A DNA stretch of 64,000 nucleotides from contig CAIKMJ010000012.1 of the NCBI GenBank assembly GCA_903828455.1, forward strand, positions 1-64,000, given 5' to 3'. The notes beneath the pieces are model-generated. The model worked only from the letters and a program-made list of their open reading frames with translations. It made no database searches and was not told the DNA's origin. Each line of letters begins with the position of its first letter. Within the stretch, counting starts at the first letter, position 1. Below are positions 35,024 to 43,600 of the stretch, in pieces. The position numbers and the translations under genes are program-made. This stretch comes from an uncultured Acidobacteriia bacterium. Lineage in GTDB: Bacteria; Acidobacteriota; Terriglobia; Bryobacterales; Bryobacteraceae.

Positions 35024-35071
35024 GCTTATGGCCTGCAGCGCTTATCTCTTGCAGCGCTTGTCTCTTGTAAC
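35024..35071. repeat. Three 16-bp imperfect tandem repeats between bufC and the DoxX gene
   Basis: Three adjoining 16-base units begin GCTTATGG, GCTTATCT and GCTTGTCT; units two and three share CTCTTG and units one and two end in GCAGC. They start two bases beyond the bufC stop and fill nearly half of the gap before the DoxX gene. Confidence 0.75.
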
Positions 35072-35073
35072 GT

Positions 35074-35961
35074 TTACCGCCGGCAAAGCCAGCCGAGTTG
35101 CGCCCAGCGGGCAAACCACGTTTGCAGCAGCGCGGGGACTTCGGTTGCCGGGACGGCGCTGCCATCGAAGGCGGCTTCAATCGCCCGGCCCACTGGCTGG
35201 CCTTTTCGCAAGGCCTGAAGCAGCCGAAATTCTTCCTGCTCCAGCCGCCGGTAAAACACGTTAAGGTCCACGCGGTGCACGGCGACGAAGATTGGTTTCG
35301 GCTTCGACCGTTTCAGCCTGCCCGCCATCTGCCCCGTCCGCAGCCGGTGCTTCTTTTCCAGCGCGACGTTACTTGCGGTGGCCGCGCCTTCGGGCGAAGC
35401 GTTGACGCTGATACGCAGTTCGTCGACAGGATAGTGAAGCTCCAGCAGGCTCATGCAGGGATGCAGCGCGAACTTCGTCCCCGCATTTAACCCGGCCAGA
35501 TCCTGCGCTTCGAGCGTCGCCGACTTCGCGCCGTCGAACGCCACAATATGGGCCCATTCCAGTTGCACCATGTCGAGCGTCAGGAGCTGATTCGTCCCCG
35601 CAAATTTCGGGTGCCGGCGCAGCCACTCTTCAAGCCTTGAGCCCAGATCGCGCAGCGTGAACGACGCCGACGGACATTCCTTCAGATAAGCCAGCGCCAG
35701 AGTGGCGAAATCTTTCCATCCAAGTATTGCGATGGTGCCGGGAAAATCCTCACCGAGCGATTCCAGCAGCCGGAACCAGTAGCTGCGGCTGTAGATTTCG
35801 AGGCGCTCCAGCGAACCAAGTCCGCCGCTGCCGTTGACGAGCCCTTTCGCTTCACGCACAGCGGCGGCATTGCGGCGAATTCGCCCCTCGGGATTCAGCG
35901 GCGACATCACGGCCGCTGCAAACCGGTGCTGAATCTCCCGGAGCCCTGGCTTGCCGCTCAT
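35074..35961 (-). CDS. bufC: DUF2063-family protein, BufC-type partner of the MNIO enzyme
   Basis: This 295-residue protein has the DUF2063 N-terminal domain: QHRFAAAVMSPLNPEG, LERLEIYSRSYWFRLLESLG, EDFPGTIAILGWKDFATLAL. The domain was once called DNA-binding, but in bufferin systems BufC is the partner that presents the precursor peptide to BufB. The C-terminal half is less conserved. Its start overlaps the bufB stop by four bases (ATGA), typical of obligate partners. The family is usually 240-290 residues, so the length fits. Confidence 0.88.
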   Translation of the reverse strand: MSGKPGLREIQHRFAAAVMSPLNPEGRIRRNAAAVREAKGLVNGSGGLGSLERLEIYSRSYWFRLLESLGEDFPGTIAILGWKDFATLALAYLKECPSASFTLRDLGSRLEEWLRRHPKFAGTNQLLTLDMVQLEWAHIVAFDGAKSATLEAQDLAGLNAGTKFALHPCMSLLELHYPVDELRISVNASPEGAATASNVALEKKHRLRTGQMAGRLKRSKPKPIFVAVHRVDLNVFYRRLEQEEFRLLQALRKGQPVGRAIEAAFDGSAVPATEVPALLQTWFARWAQLGWLCRR

Positions 35962-36806
35962 GCGGCGCCCGCCAGTTGGTTGCCCTGGAACTTCCGCGCT
36001 TTCAGTGCTTCGGCATGAACTTCGTCGAATGAGGGAATCCGGTCATCCCACTCGAGCAGCGTTGCCGTGGGCCCGAATCTTCCGGTCGCGTGTTCGTACA
36101 GCTTCCACACCGCCGCCACTACGGGGTGGTCGTGGGTGTCGAGAATATATTTTTCAAACTTCGAGTGCCCGGCCAGATGAATCTGCGCCACGCGTTCCGC
36201 CGGCACGGCATTCAGGTAAACATGGGGATCGAAGCCGTGATTGCGTGACGAAACGTAGATATTATTCACGTCCAGCAGGATGCCGCAATCGGCGCGCTCC
36301 ACCACTTCGTTGAGGAACTCCCATTCGGTCATTTCCGAAATGTGGAATTCGGCGTAGCTGCTCACGTTTTCAACGGCAACCGGAACTTCCAGAAAATCCT
36401 GCGCCTGGCGGATCTTCCGCGCCGCCACCTTAGCGGCTTCCATCGTGTAAGGCATGGGCAGCAGGTCGTGCGTGTAACGCCCGTCCACGCTTCCCCAGCA
36501 GAGATGATCGGTCAGCCAGGGAGTCTTCGTCCGCCTGACCAGCGACTTCAGCCGCTTGAGATGTTCGCGGTTCAGCGGGTCAGTCGAGCCGAAATACATG
36601 GAGACGCCGTGCTGCACCACTTTGTAATGTTCGAGAATCTGGTCCAGCATCGCCAGCGGGCGGCCGCCGTCGACCATATAGTTTTCCGAAATGATCTCGA
36701 ACCAGTCGACCCCGGGCTTCGTCCCGAGGATGTGACCGTAGTGCGGGGCGCGCAGGCCCACACCGATTCCGTATTCGGTAAATCCATTAAAGCGGCTGGC
36801 TGGCAT
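35958..36806 (-). CDS. bufB: DUF692-family multinuclear non-heme iron oxidase (MNIO), BufB-type
   Basis: This 282-residue TIM-barrel protein is of the DUF692/MNIO family, which uses two or three iron ions to oxidise cysteines of a peptide substrate. Conserved metal- and substrate-site motifs are visible: FEIISENYM (36-44), HGVSM (66-70), DHLCW (100-104), VENVSSY (145-151), DVNNIYVSSRNHG (179-191), HLAGH (210-214) and DTHDHPV (223-229). I chose ATG 36806; the frame continues upstream through the bufA gene, but that part is its out-of-frame shadow. A 68-base gap separates it from bufA. No good ribosome-binding site is visible, so coupling or leader folding may set its level. Confidence 0.92.
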   Translation of the reverse strand: MPASRFNGFTEYGIGVGLRAPHYGHILGTKPGVDWFEIISENYMVDGGRPLAMLDQILEHYKVVQHGVSMYFGSTDPLNREHLKRLKSLVRRTKTPWLTDHLCWGSVDGRYTHDLLPMPYTMEAAKVAARKIRQAQDFLEVPVAVENVSSYAEFHISEMTEWEFLNEVVERADCGILLDVNNIYVSSRNHGFDPHVYLNAVPAERVAQIHLAGHSKFEKYILDTHDHPVVAAVWKLYEHATGRFGPTATLLEWDDRIPSFDEVHAEALKARKFQGNQLAGAA

Positions 36807-36874
36807 GGGAAAAAGGGAAGGGAATCGAAAAAAAGGGGGGCTTGCGAAACAGCGGCGCAGCCCCCCGGGGGAAA

Positions 36875-37162
36875 CTACTTCTTCTTGTTGGAGCCGTCCG
36901 TGGCGCAAGCGCCCTGGCCCTTGCAAGCGTTCTTGCCAAACTGCTTTTCGTCGCCGCCGCCGTTGCCCTTGCACGAGTTCAGGCCCTTGCAGGCGTGCTT
37001 TTCGATGGCGGTCTTGGTCTGGAAATCGCTGGCCATCCAGCCGGCCACGGCCGACGAGTGAGCATCCACCGACGACGGCACCTGCGCCGCGCGAGCTGCC
37101 GTACCGCCTGCCAGACCCGCGAACGCGGCCGCCAGTGCCAGAGAATTCTTTGAAAGTTTCAT
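36875..37162 (-). CDS. bufA: Small exported Cys-rich peptide, bufferin precursor (BufA2-like)
   Basis: This 95-residue protein has a signal peptide (cleavage near AARAA, residue 26) and a mature part with exactly four cysteines in two C-X5-C pairs: HACKGLNSCKG (Cys58, Cys64) and NACKGQGACAT (Cys80, Cys86), followed by a Lys-rich end. Bufferins are peptides whose cysteines are converted by the MNIO enzyme into a metal-binding form that is exported to buffer copper. The repeated CKG motifs and the position directly before bufB and bufC support this call; the subfamily name BufA2 is less certain. An AAGGAG lies about eight bases before the ATG. Confidence 0.85.
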   Translation of the reverse strand: MKLSKNSLALAAAFAGLAGGTAARAAQVPSSVDAHSSAVAGWMASDFQTKTAIEKHACKGLNSCKGNGGGDEKQFGKNACKGQGACATDGSNKKK

Positions 37163-37237
37163 TTGCGTTTATCTCCTTGGTGATTGGGTTGTGCCGCGCC
37201 GGACTCGCATGTGGTCCGTACATGGTTCACAACTGAT

Positions 37238-37264
37238 ACTTCGCAGTATCCGATGAAAAGTTAC
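37238..37264 (-). promoter_or_regulatory. Putative ECF-sigma promoter of the bufABC-DoxX operon
   Basis: On the minus strand GTAACT (-35, 37264-37259) is followed after 15 bases by CGAAGT (-10, 37243-37238). The same GCGTAACTTT and CGAAGT blocks occur upstream of the sigma gene at 38740-38767. The form resembles the GTAAC/CGAA promoters reported for Caulobacter SigF. The bufA ATG lies 75 bases downstream. Confidence 0.7.
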
Positions 37265-37277
37265 GCCCGTTGGCATT

Positions 37278-37306
37278 TTTCGCGCAAAAATATTTTTTGC
37301 GCGAAA
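37278..37306. terminator. Palindromic hairpin between the anti-sigma gene and the bufA promoter
   Basis: TTTCGCGCAAAAA pairs perfectly with TTTTTGCGCGAAA around a 3-base centre, 13 bases beyond the anti-sigma stop and just upstream of the bufA promoter. It may terminate the sigma/anti-sigma transcript or serve as an operator. Confidence 0.65.
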
Positions 37307-37319
37307 TCGTGCGGGGCCG

Positions 37320-38132
37320 TCAGGGCCGCATTGCGCCGGCGCGCGTGCTGTATGGGCCGATTGCCGCTCCCGCCAGCGCGGCGACCAGCAGGATTCCGCC
37401 GTGCCACAGCGCCAGATGCAGCGTCTGCTGCAGCGGGCAGGTAAACTGCAACACCGTCACACCCAGCAATCCGGCCAGCGTTCCCATCGTGCTGCCCAGC
37501 ATTCCCGGCTCGGGCGGGGCACCTCTGCGCAGCAGCAAAACGAACAGCGCCATCGCAGGAAGCGCCATTGCGCTCCCCTCCAAAAGGCAGCGCGCCCCGC
37601 TTCGGACGAACTCGCCCTGCAACTGCCACGGGAACAGGACCACGGCACCGGCTACAAAGGCCACGGCGAGGACGGTCCTCAGACTCTTGCCGGAGATCCG
37701 CTGTAAACGTCCCGGGGCCATCTGCCATGACACAGACAAGCAAAGCAAAATCGCGCAGACGGCGAACAGTGCGGACATGGGCAGCATTTGCCACCAGCGC
37801 ATCACGCGGAAGCCGCCGATACGGGACATCGCGATCAGCGGAATCGCCAGCGACACGAAGACCAGGCCCAGTAGCGCGGTGGTGGCCGCGGCGGAACGAA
37901 TCGGCCGGACCGGGCTGAGTTCCGTCAAAAGAGTCCTGCGCGTGGCTTCGACAGCCGCCATCGACACCGCGGGCGTGGCCGGCGGCGCGTCGGCATGCCC
38001 GTACAGCAACCGGCAGCGCGCACAGGTTGCCATGTGTTGCCGCGCTGCGGCGGACAGCGGCGCGCCCGGATCCGCCAGACAGTCGAATTCCGCATCCACC
38101 GACCGGCAGACGGCTCTTTCTTCCGCAGCCAT
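37320..38132 (-). CDS. Membrane anti-sigma factor with ZAS motif and NrsF-like six-helix domain
   Basis: This 270-residue protein starts with a cytoplasmic segment that has an anti-sigma zinc motif H33-X3-C37-X2-C40 (HMATCARC), plus Cys9 and Cys18. Six hydrophobic helices follow from about residue 83 to 262, resembling the DUF1109/NrsF family that holds SigF in Caulobacter. A further Cys in LQFTCPLQQ could sense metals or thiol state; this is inference. Its start overlaps the stop of the sigma gene as TAATG, so the two are translationally coupled, as expected for a sigma/anti-sigma pair. Confidence 0.82.
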   Translation of the reverse strand: MAAEERAVCRSVDAEFDCLADPGAPLSAAARQHMATCARCRLLYGHADAPPATPAVSMAAVEATRRTLLTELSPVRPIRSAAATTALLGLVFVSLAIPLIAMSRIGGFRVMRWWQMLPMSALFAVCAILLCLSVSWQMAPGRLQRISGKSLRTVLAVAFVAGAVVLFPWQLQGEFVRSGARCLLEGSAMALPAMALFVLLLRRGAPPEPGMLGSTMGTLAGLLGVTVLQFTCPLQQTLHLALWHGGILLVAALAGAAIGPYSTRAGAMRP

Positions 38133-38725
38133 TACGCGTGTCCCTCCTTCTCTAAGACGCTGCGCAACGTGGAGTACGCGCGGTGCGCCTTCTGCTTCAC
38201 GGCTCCGACGGTGGAGGACGTGGCGCGCGCCACATCCTCCAGACTCATGCCGGTAACCTTGAGCATCACGATCACTTCCCTCTGTCCCTCCGGCAGCTTC
38301 TCCAGCAACCGGTCAAAATTCTCTCCCCCGGACTGTTCCGGGCCTGCGCTCGCCACCTCCGGCAGCACATCCACCGCCAGTTCGCGCGATTCTCTCCGGC
38401 GCCGGCGGCGATATGCATCCAGCCGCGTATGGCGCGCAATTGCAAAAATCCACGGCAGCAACGGCTCTCCTGCCCGATACGTATGCCGCGACCGGTGGAC
38501 CCGAATCCAGCAGTCCTGGAACAGGTCTTCGCGCTCGCCGGGCGGCTCGGTCGCGGCAAAAAAACGCATCAGCCGCGGAGACAGGCGCTGAACCAGTTCT
38601 TCCACCGCTGCGGCATCGCCCAGTTGATAGCGAACCATCAGTTCCGCAAGTTCGCGCTCTCCGGGGTGACCGGAAGGCTCGCCGGCGGCGGTCAGCGGTG
38701 CAGCAGTTTGCCGGAATAAATCCAC
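38132..38725 (-). CDS. ECF RNA polymerase sigma factor (SigF-like, bufferin locus)
   Basis: This 197-residue protein has sigma region 2 (about 28-110: EDLFQDCWIRVHRSRHTY, LLPWIFAIARHTRLDAYRRR) and region 4 (about 137-190: LLEKLPEGQREVIVMLKV, MSLEDVARATSSTVGAVKQK). These bind -10 and -35 elements and core polymerase. The start is GTG 38725 with AGGAG five bases upstream; the N-terminal 25 residues are not conserved. The pairing with an NrsF-like anti-sigma factor and a bufferin operon matches the SigF-NrsF arrangement of Caulobacter. Its own upstream region holds a copy of the putative target promoter. Confidence 0.9.
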   Translation of the reverse strand: MDLFRQTAAPLTAAGEPSGHPGERELAELMVRYQLGDAAAVEELVQRLSPRLMRFFAATEPPGEREDLFQDCWIRVHRSRHTYRAGEPLLPWIFAIARHTRLDAYRRRRRRESRELAVDVLPEVASAGPEQSGGENFDRLLEKLPEGQREVIVMLKVTGMSLEDVARATSSTVGAVKQKAHRAYSTLRSVLEKEGHA

Positions 38726-38739
38726 TGCTCCTGATTATC

Positions 38740-38767
38740 ACTTCGAACGAGGCGCCGATAAAGTTAC
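38740..38767 (-). promoter_or_regulatory. Putative autoregulated ECF promoter of the sigma gene
   Basis: On the minus strand GTAACT (38767-38762) and CGAAGT (38745-38740) are 16 bases apart. The context GCGTAACTTT and an ATCGG after it also match the bufA promoter. A start site about seven bases after the -10 would give a very short leader that just includes the AGGAG ribosome-binding site. Confidence 0.68.
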
Positions 38768-38887
38768 GCTGGTCCGATTTTCGCTTTCGCCGCCCGAATT
38801 CCGGTCGCATGGGCCGTCGCGCCGCACGTTCGCCGGGGCATGTATACTCATTTGGCGTCGGAACAATTGCCTTCGGAGAGAATACCT

Positions 38888-40399
38888 GTGCGCCTGATCT
38901 TCCTGCTTTCCCTTGCTGCCTCGCTGGCTGTGGCGGCCTCCCCCGATCCGGTGAAGCTGGACACCGGCCTGATCGCCGGCGCCGCTGGCGCGACTCCGGA
39001 GATGCACATATACCGAGGCATTCCGTACGCCGCGCCCCCGGTTGGCAATCTGCGATGGCGCGCGCCGCAACCGCCCGCCCGCTGGGAGGGCGTACGGAAG
39101 GCCGAGCAGTTCGGCCCGGTCTGCACGCAGACGAACCCGCAGTCCCGCGAGGATTGCCTCTACCTCAATGTCTGGACCGCTGCGAAGCCCGGCGAAAAGC
39201 TTCCTGTGATGCTCTGGATTTACGGCGGCGGCTACAGTCAAGGTTCCGGCTCGCAGCCCGACTACGACGGCGAAGCGCTGGCGAGGAAGGGTGCCGTGGT
39301 GGTGACCTTTAACTATCGGCTCGGCGCGCTGGGCTTTTTTGCGCATCCCGAACTGACGCAGGAATCGGGCGGCAAGGGCGCGGCGAATTTCGGTCTGCTG
39401 GACGCGATTGCCGCTCTGCAATGGATACAGCGAAACATTGCGGCATTCGGCGGCGATACCGGGCGTGTCACCATCTTCGGCGAGTCGGCCGGATCGGGAA
39501 TGGTCTCGAACCTGATGGCCTCGCCGCTGGCGAAGGGCCTGTTCCATCGCGCCATCGGCGAAAGCGGCGGCTGGAATACCTCCAGCATCGGCAAACTCCG
39601 CACGCTGGCGATGGCCGAACAGGCGGGCGTGAAATTTGCCGAAGGGCTCGGTGTGAAATCGCTGGCCGCGCTCCGCGCCGAACCCGCGGCCGCGATGGTG
39701 ACCGGCGGACGAGGCGGCGGACCGGTTGTGGATGGCTGGTCGATTCCGCAGGATCCCGGCGTGACGTTTGCCGAAGGCAAGCAGAACGATGTCCCGGTGC
39801 TGGTCGGTTCCAATCGCGATGAATCCTTCGGCGGCCATCCGGCCACGGTGGAGGAATTCGTCGAGCGGGCCCGCAATCAATACGGCCCGCTGGCCGATAC
39901 GTTTCTGCAGTTGTATCCGGCGGCTTCCGTCGAGCAGGCGCAGGACTCGGCATTTATTGCCGGTCGCGATGAAATGGCCTGGCTGATGCGGAACTGGGCC
40001 CGCAGCGCGCAGAGCACCGGCAAATCCAGGTCGTGGGTTTACTTCTTTACGAAGCAGCCGCCGGTGCTGCCGAATGCAACGGGACCTCTGACTCCCAATA
40101 AGTTCGGAACCGCGACGCACACGTCGGAGGTTGTCTACGTCTTTCAGAACCTTCGCGCGCCACGCGCCTGGACCGATTCCGATCGCCGCGTGTCCGACGC
40201 TATGTCCACTTACTGGGTGAACTTTGCGGCCGGCGGCGATCCCAACGGGAAAGGACTGCCGGAGTGGCCGCCTTTCGACGCAGTGAAGAATCCGGGTGCG
40301 CTGGTGCTCGGCGATAAGATCGAAAACGGTTCGGTATTGAATCCGCGGCAGATCGCGTTTTTTCAGGCGTACTACGACAGCCTGTTTGCGAAAAAATAA
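38888..40399 (+). CDS. Secreted type-B carboxylesterase (esterase/lipase)
   Basis: This 503-residue protein is a type-B carboxylesterase with a signal peptide (LIFLLSLAASLAVAASPD). It has the entry motif EDCLYLNVW (88-96), the oxyanion-hole loop IYGGGYSQGS, the nucleophile Ser200 in FGESAGSGM, the acid in the GSNRDESFGG region and a likely catalytic His in the ATHTSEVVYVF region. It would hydrolyse esters outside the cytoplasm. I chose GTG 38888 because GGAGAG lies eight bases upstream and the signal peptide begins there. An ATG at 38840 in the same frame would place a polar stretch before it. Confidence 0.88.
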   Translation: MRLIFLLSLAASLAVAASPDPVKLDTGLIAGAAGATPEMHIYRGIPYAAPPVGNLRWRAPQPPARWEGVRKAEQFGPVCTQTNPQSREDCLYLNVWTAAKPGEKLPVMLWIYGGGYSQGSGSQPDYDGEALARKGAVVVTFNYRLGALGFFAHPELTQESGGKGAANFGLLDAIAALQWIQRNIAAFGGDTGRVTIFGESAGSGMVSNLMASPLAKGLFHRAIGESGGWNTSSIGKLRTLAMAEQAGVKFAEGLGVKSLAALRAEPAAAMVTGGRGGGPVVDGWSIPQDPGVTFAEGKQNDVPVLVGSNRDESFGGHPATVEEFVERARNQYGPLADTFLQLYPAASVEQAQDSAFIAGRDEMAWLMRNWARSAQSTGKSRSWVYFFTKQPPVLPNATGPLTPNKFGTATHTSEVVYVFQNLRAPRAWTDSDRRVSDAMSTYWVNFAAGGDPNGKGLPEWPPFDAVKNPGALVLGDKIENGSVLNPRQIAFFQAYYDSLFAKK

Positions 40400-40413
40400 T
40401 TCGGACCGGAGTC

Positions 40414-40428
40414 GCGAACTTAGTTCGC
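40414..40428. terminator. Small hairpin after the carboxylesterase gene
   Basis: GCGAACT and AGTTCGC form a perfect palindrome with a single central base, 14 bases after the stop. It is weak as a terminator. Confidence 0.3.
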
Positions 40429-40529
40429 ATACGTCAGACCCAGCCGGGACTTTGTAACCGTGAATGGCGCGTTCGTGCCGGCCCGCGTAAGATATTGCTG
40501 CAAGCTTACGTCCGCGTAAAGATTACCCC

Positions 40530-40562
40530 CTCTTCGTGCTCTCTTCGTGCCCTCTTCGGGGC
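40530..40562. repeat. Three 11-bp tandem repeats upstream of the 40664 receptor
   Basis: CTCTTCGTGCT, CTCTTCGTGCC and CTCTTCGGGGC follow each other directly. They lie about 100 bases before the receptor start in an otherwise featureless 264-base gap. Confidence 0.7.
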
Positions 40563-40663
40563 TTGCTCCCGGCGTTCGGTTGTGATAAACATTCGTGACC
40601 AGTTAGTCGCACGCGCCTTTGTCGAATCAATATTAGATAAACAGAAGGGGATGGGGATTAGAC

Positions 40664-43600
40664 ATGCTTTCAAATTCGAGGGTTAGCTTACGCGCTTTCG
40701 GGATCGCCGCGATCCTGATCGCTGCCGCGGGATTTCATGCGCTTATGGCGCAGAGTTCGACCGCCACGGTATCGGGTACGGTAACCGATGCGTCCGGTTC
40801 CGTCGTGGCCGGCGCTTCCGTTGAAGTGAAGAGCGTCGAAACCGGCATCACCCAGACGACGACATCGAATCAGCAGGGCCGTTACCGCGTCACCCAGCTC
40901 AGCGTCGGCGATTACGAAGTCCAGACCTCGCACCCGGGCTTCCAGACCATGGTCCGCAAGGGCATCACGCTGACCGTTGGCAATGAGGCCGTGGTTGATG
41001 TGGCGCTTCAGGTCGGGCAATCCCAGCAGACCGTCACCGTCGATGCGCAGGCGTCCACAGTCGATGTTTCTTCGTCGGCAGTCGCCAGCCTCGTGGAAGG
41101 TACGCAGATGCGGGAACTTCCGCTCAACGGGCGCAACTTTGAACAACTGCTGACGCTTGCTCCCGGCGTGCAGGCGTTGAACCCCTCCGGCAAGATTCTG
41201 TTTGGCGTGCAGCCGAACTATTCCGTCTCCGGTTCGCGTCCGCAGGGCCAGGCCTTCCTGATCGACAACACGAACATGCTGAATTACTTCGGTCACGGCA
41301 CTGGGGCCGGCTCGACGGGATCGTCGCTCGGGATTGAAGCGATATCGGAATTCCAGACTCTCACCAATACTTACAGCGCGCAGTTTGGCGGTAACGGCGC
41401 GGCCATCAATGCGGTCACCAAAGGAGGAAGCAACGCCCTCCATGGTTCTGCGTACGAATTTCTGCGCAACAGCGCTCTGGACGCGCGCAACTTCTTCGAT
41501 AATTACCGGCGGCCGGGTGAAACCTACGCCCGCGTGCCGACTTTCCGGCGCAACCAGTTTGGCGCCAGCGCGGGCGGCCCAATTAAGAAAGACAAGACGT
41601 TCTTCTTTGTGAACTGGGAAAGCTTCCGCCAGGGTCTGGGCCAGACTTCGGTCGCCAATGTTCCGGATTCGAATGCCCGGAACGGCTATCTGCCCTGCGC
41701 CTCGGCTACTGCTTATGCCTGCAATAACGCAACGGGTCTTGCGTATGTCGGTGTAAATCCCGCGATGGCATCCACTCTGGCCCTCTACCCGGTCGCAACC
41801 GCTACCGTTGGAGGCGGCATCGGAACTCTGAACTCTGTTTCCACGTCCGTAGCCAACGAAACTTACTTCGTTGCGCGCATCGATCACACCATATCCGCAA
41901 AGGATTCCATCTTTGCGCGCTACATCCGGGACGCGGCCGATATCAATTTGCCGGTTGCCACGTCGCCCATTCCGCTTTATCCCGAAATTGTTCACACGCT
42001 GAACAACTACGTCACGGTGGAGTGGAAGCACCTGGTTTCCTCCAACATCGTCAATCTCGCGCGAACCAGCTTCCTCCGGCCGACGGAGCAGTCGTTACAG
42101 GACGCGAGTCTGGCGCCGCTCAGCTTTTTCCCGGGCCGGCCGGACGGTCGCGTGGGTGTGACCGGCCTCAGCCAGTTGGGACCGATTCAGGACGACCCGT
42201 ACCGCCTGATCGTGAATCACTTCGTATTCGGCGATGACGTGCTGTGGACGCACGGCGCGCATAACATCCGGTTCGGCATCACCGTCGACCGAACCCAGAA
42301 CAACACCAATCTATCGGCCGGGAACGGCGGAGCGTGGACCTTCAGCAGCCTGCTCGGTTTCCTGACCAATGCAGCCACGCAGTTCCAGGGCCCGCTGCCC
42401 GGCAAGGACGACACCACTCGCGATATGCGTGAACTGTTCGTGCTGCCCTACGTTCAGGACGAATGGAAAGTACTTCCCCGCCTGACCCTGAATATCGGCG
42501 TTCGTTACGACTGGGGCGCCAATCCGTATGAGCGGCTTAATAAGCTCCACTCCATCGTGAATGCGCCCTACGTCGGCATCGTGAGCGTGCCCAACGTTTA
42601 CGCCAACAACATTACGAAGAAGAACTTTGCTCCGCGGATTGGCTTTGCGTACGACGTGTTCGGCGATCACAAGACATCCCTCCGCGGCGGCTTCGGAATG
42701 TTCTACGACACAATCACCGCCAAAGACTACACGCCGGGTTTTGTCCGGACAGCGCCCTATGGACTTTCCAACCAGGCCAATCCCGTGTACCCGACGGCGT
42801 TTTCCACGTCGGCAGCCGCGGCCGTTCTTCAGGTCAACTCGCTGGTGGACTATCAGACGAAGAACACGCCTTACCAGATGCAGTACAACCTCAACATTCA
42901 GCGCGATCTGGGCGACGGCATGGTCCTGACCGTCGGCTACGTGGGCTCGCGCGGCGTTCATCTCATCAACCAGCGCGACTCGAATCCTCCCGTCCCGACC
43001 ACCAATGCCGCCGGCCAAACGGTGCTGGGAAGCCTGGTCAACGGAAAGATTACGCCGAATCCCAGAATCAATCCCGCGCTCGCCTTTGTACTGCAGCGGC
43101 AGGGCTGGGGCAGTTCCAACTACAACGCCCTGCAGACCAGCGTGAACCGGCGTTTCGCGAAACGGTGGCAGATGCAGGCGTCTTACTCTTTCTCCAAGTC
43201 CATGGACTACGGCTCGGCCAACGACAACCAGTCCGGCCAGGGCCAGGGCGGTTCGAATAACGCGCAGAATCCCTACGACAATAAGAATGAGTATTCGCGT
43301 TCCACCTTTGACCGTACACATTCCTTCCGGCTCAGCAGCGTTTATGTGCTGCCCGCGTGGAAGAGTTCGGCTCTGCTCGACGCGATTGCCGGCAGCTGGC
43401 AGATGAGCGGCATTTTCAGCGCGGTATCGGGCTCGCCGTTCACGGTATTTTTGGGTTTCGATCAGGCCGGCACTCAGCAGACAGCGGGGCAGCGTCCCAA
43501 TCTGCTGCCCGGGCACAGTTCGAACCCGATTCTCGGAACCCCCACCCAGTGGTACGATCCGTCTTCCTTCGGCGTTCCGGCGGTGGGCACGTTCGGCAAT

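Noticed and set aside
36807-37223. Upstream extension of the bufB frame by 139 codons
   Set aside because: This part runs out of frame through the bufA gene and its upstream region; bufA itself is clearly coding in another frame.
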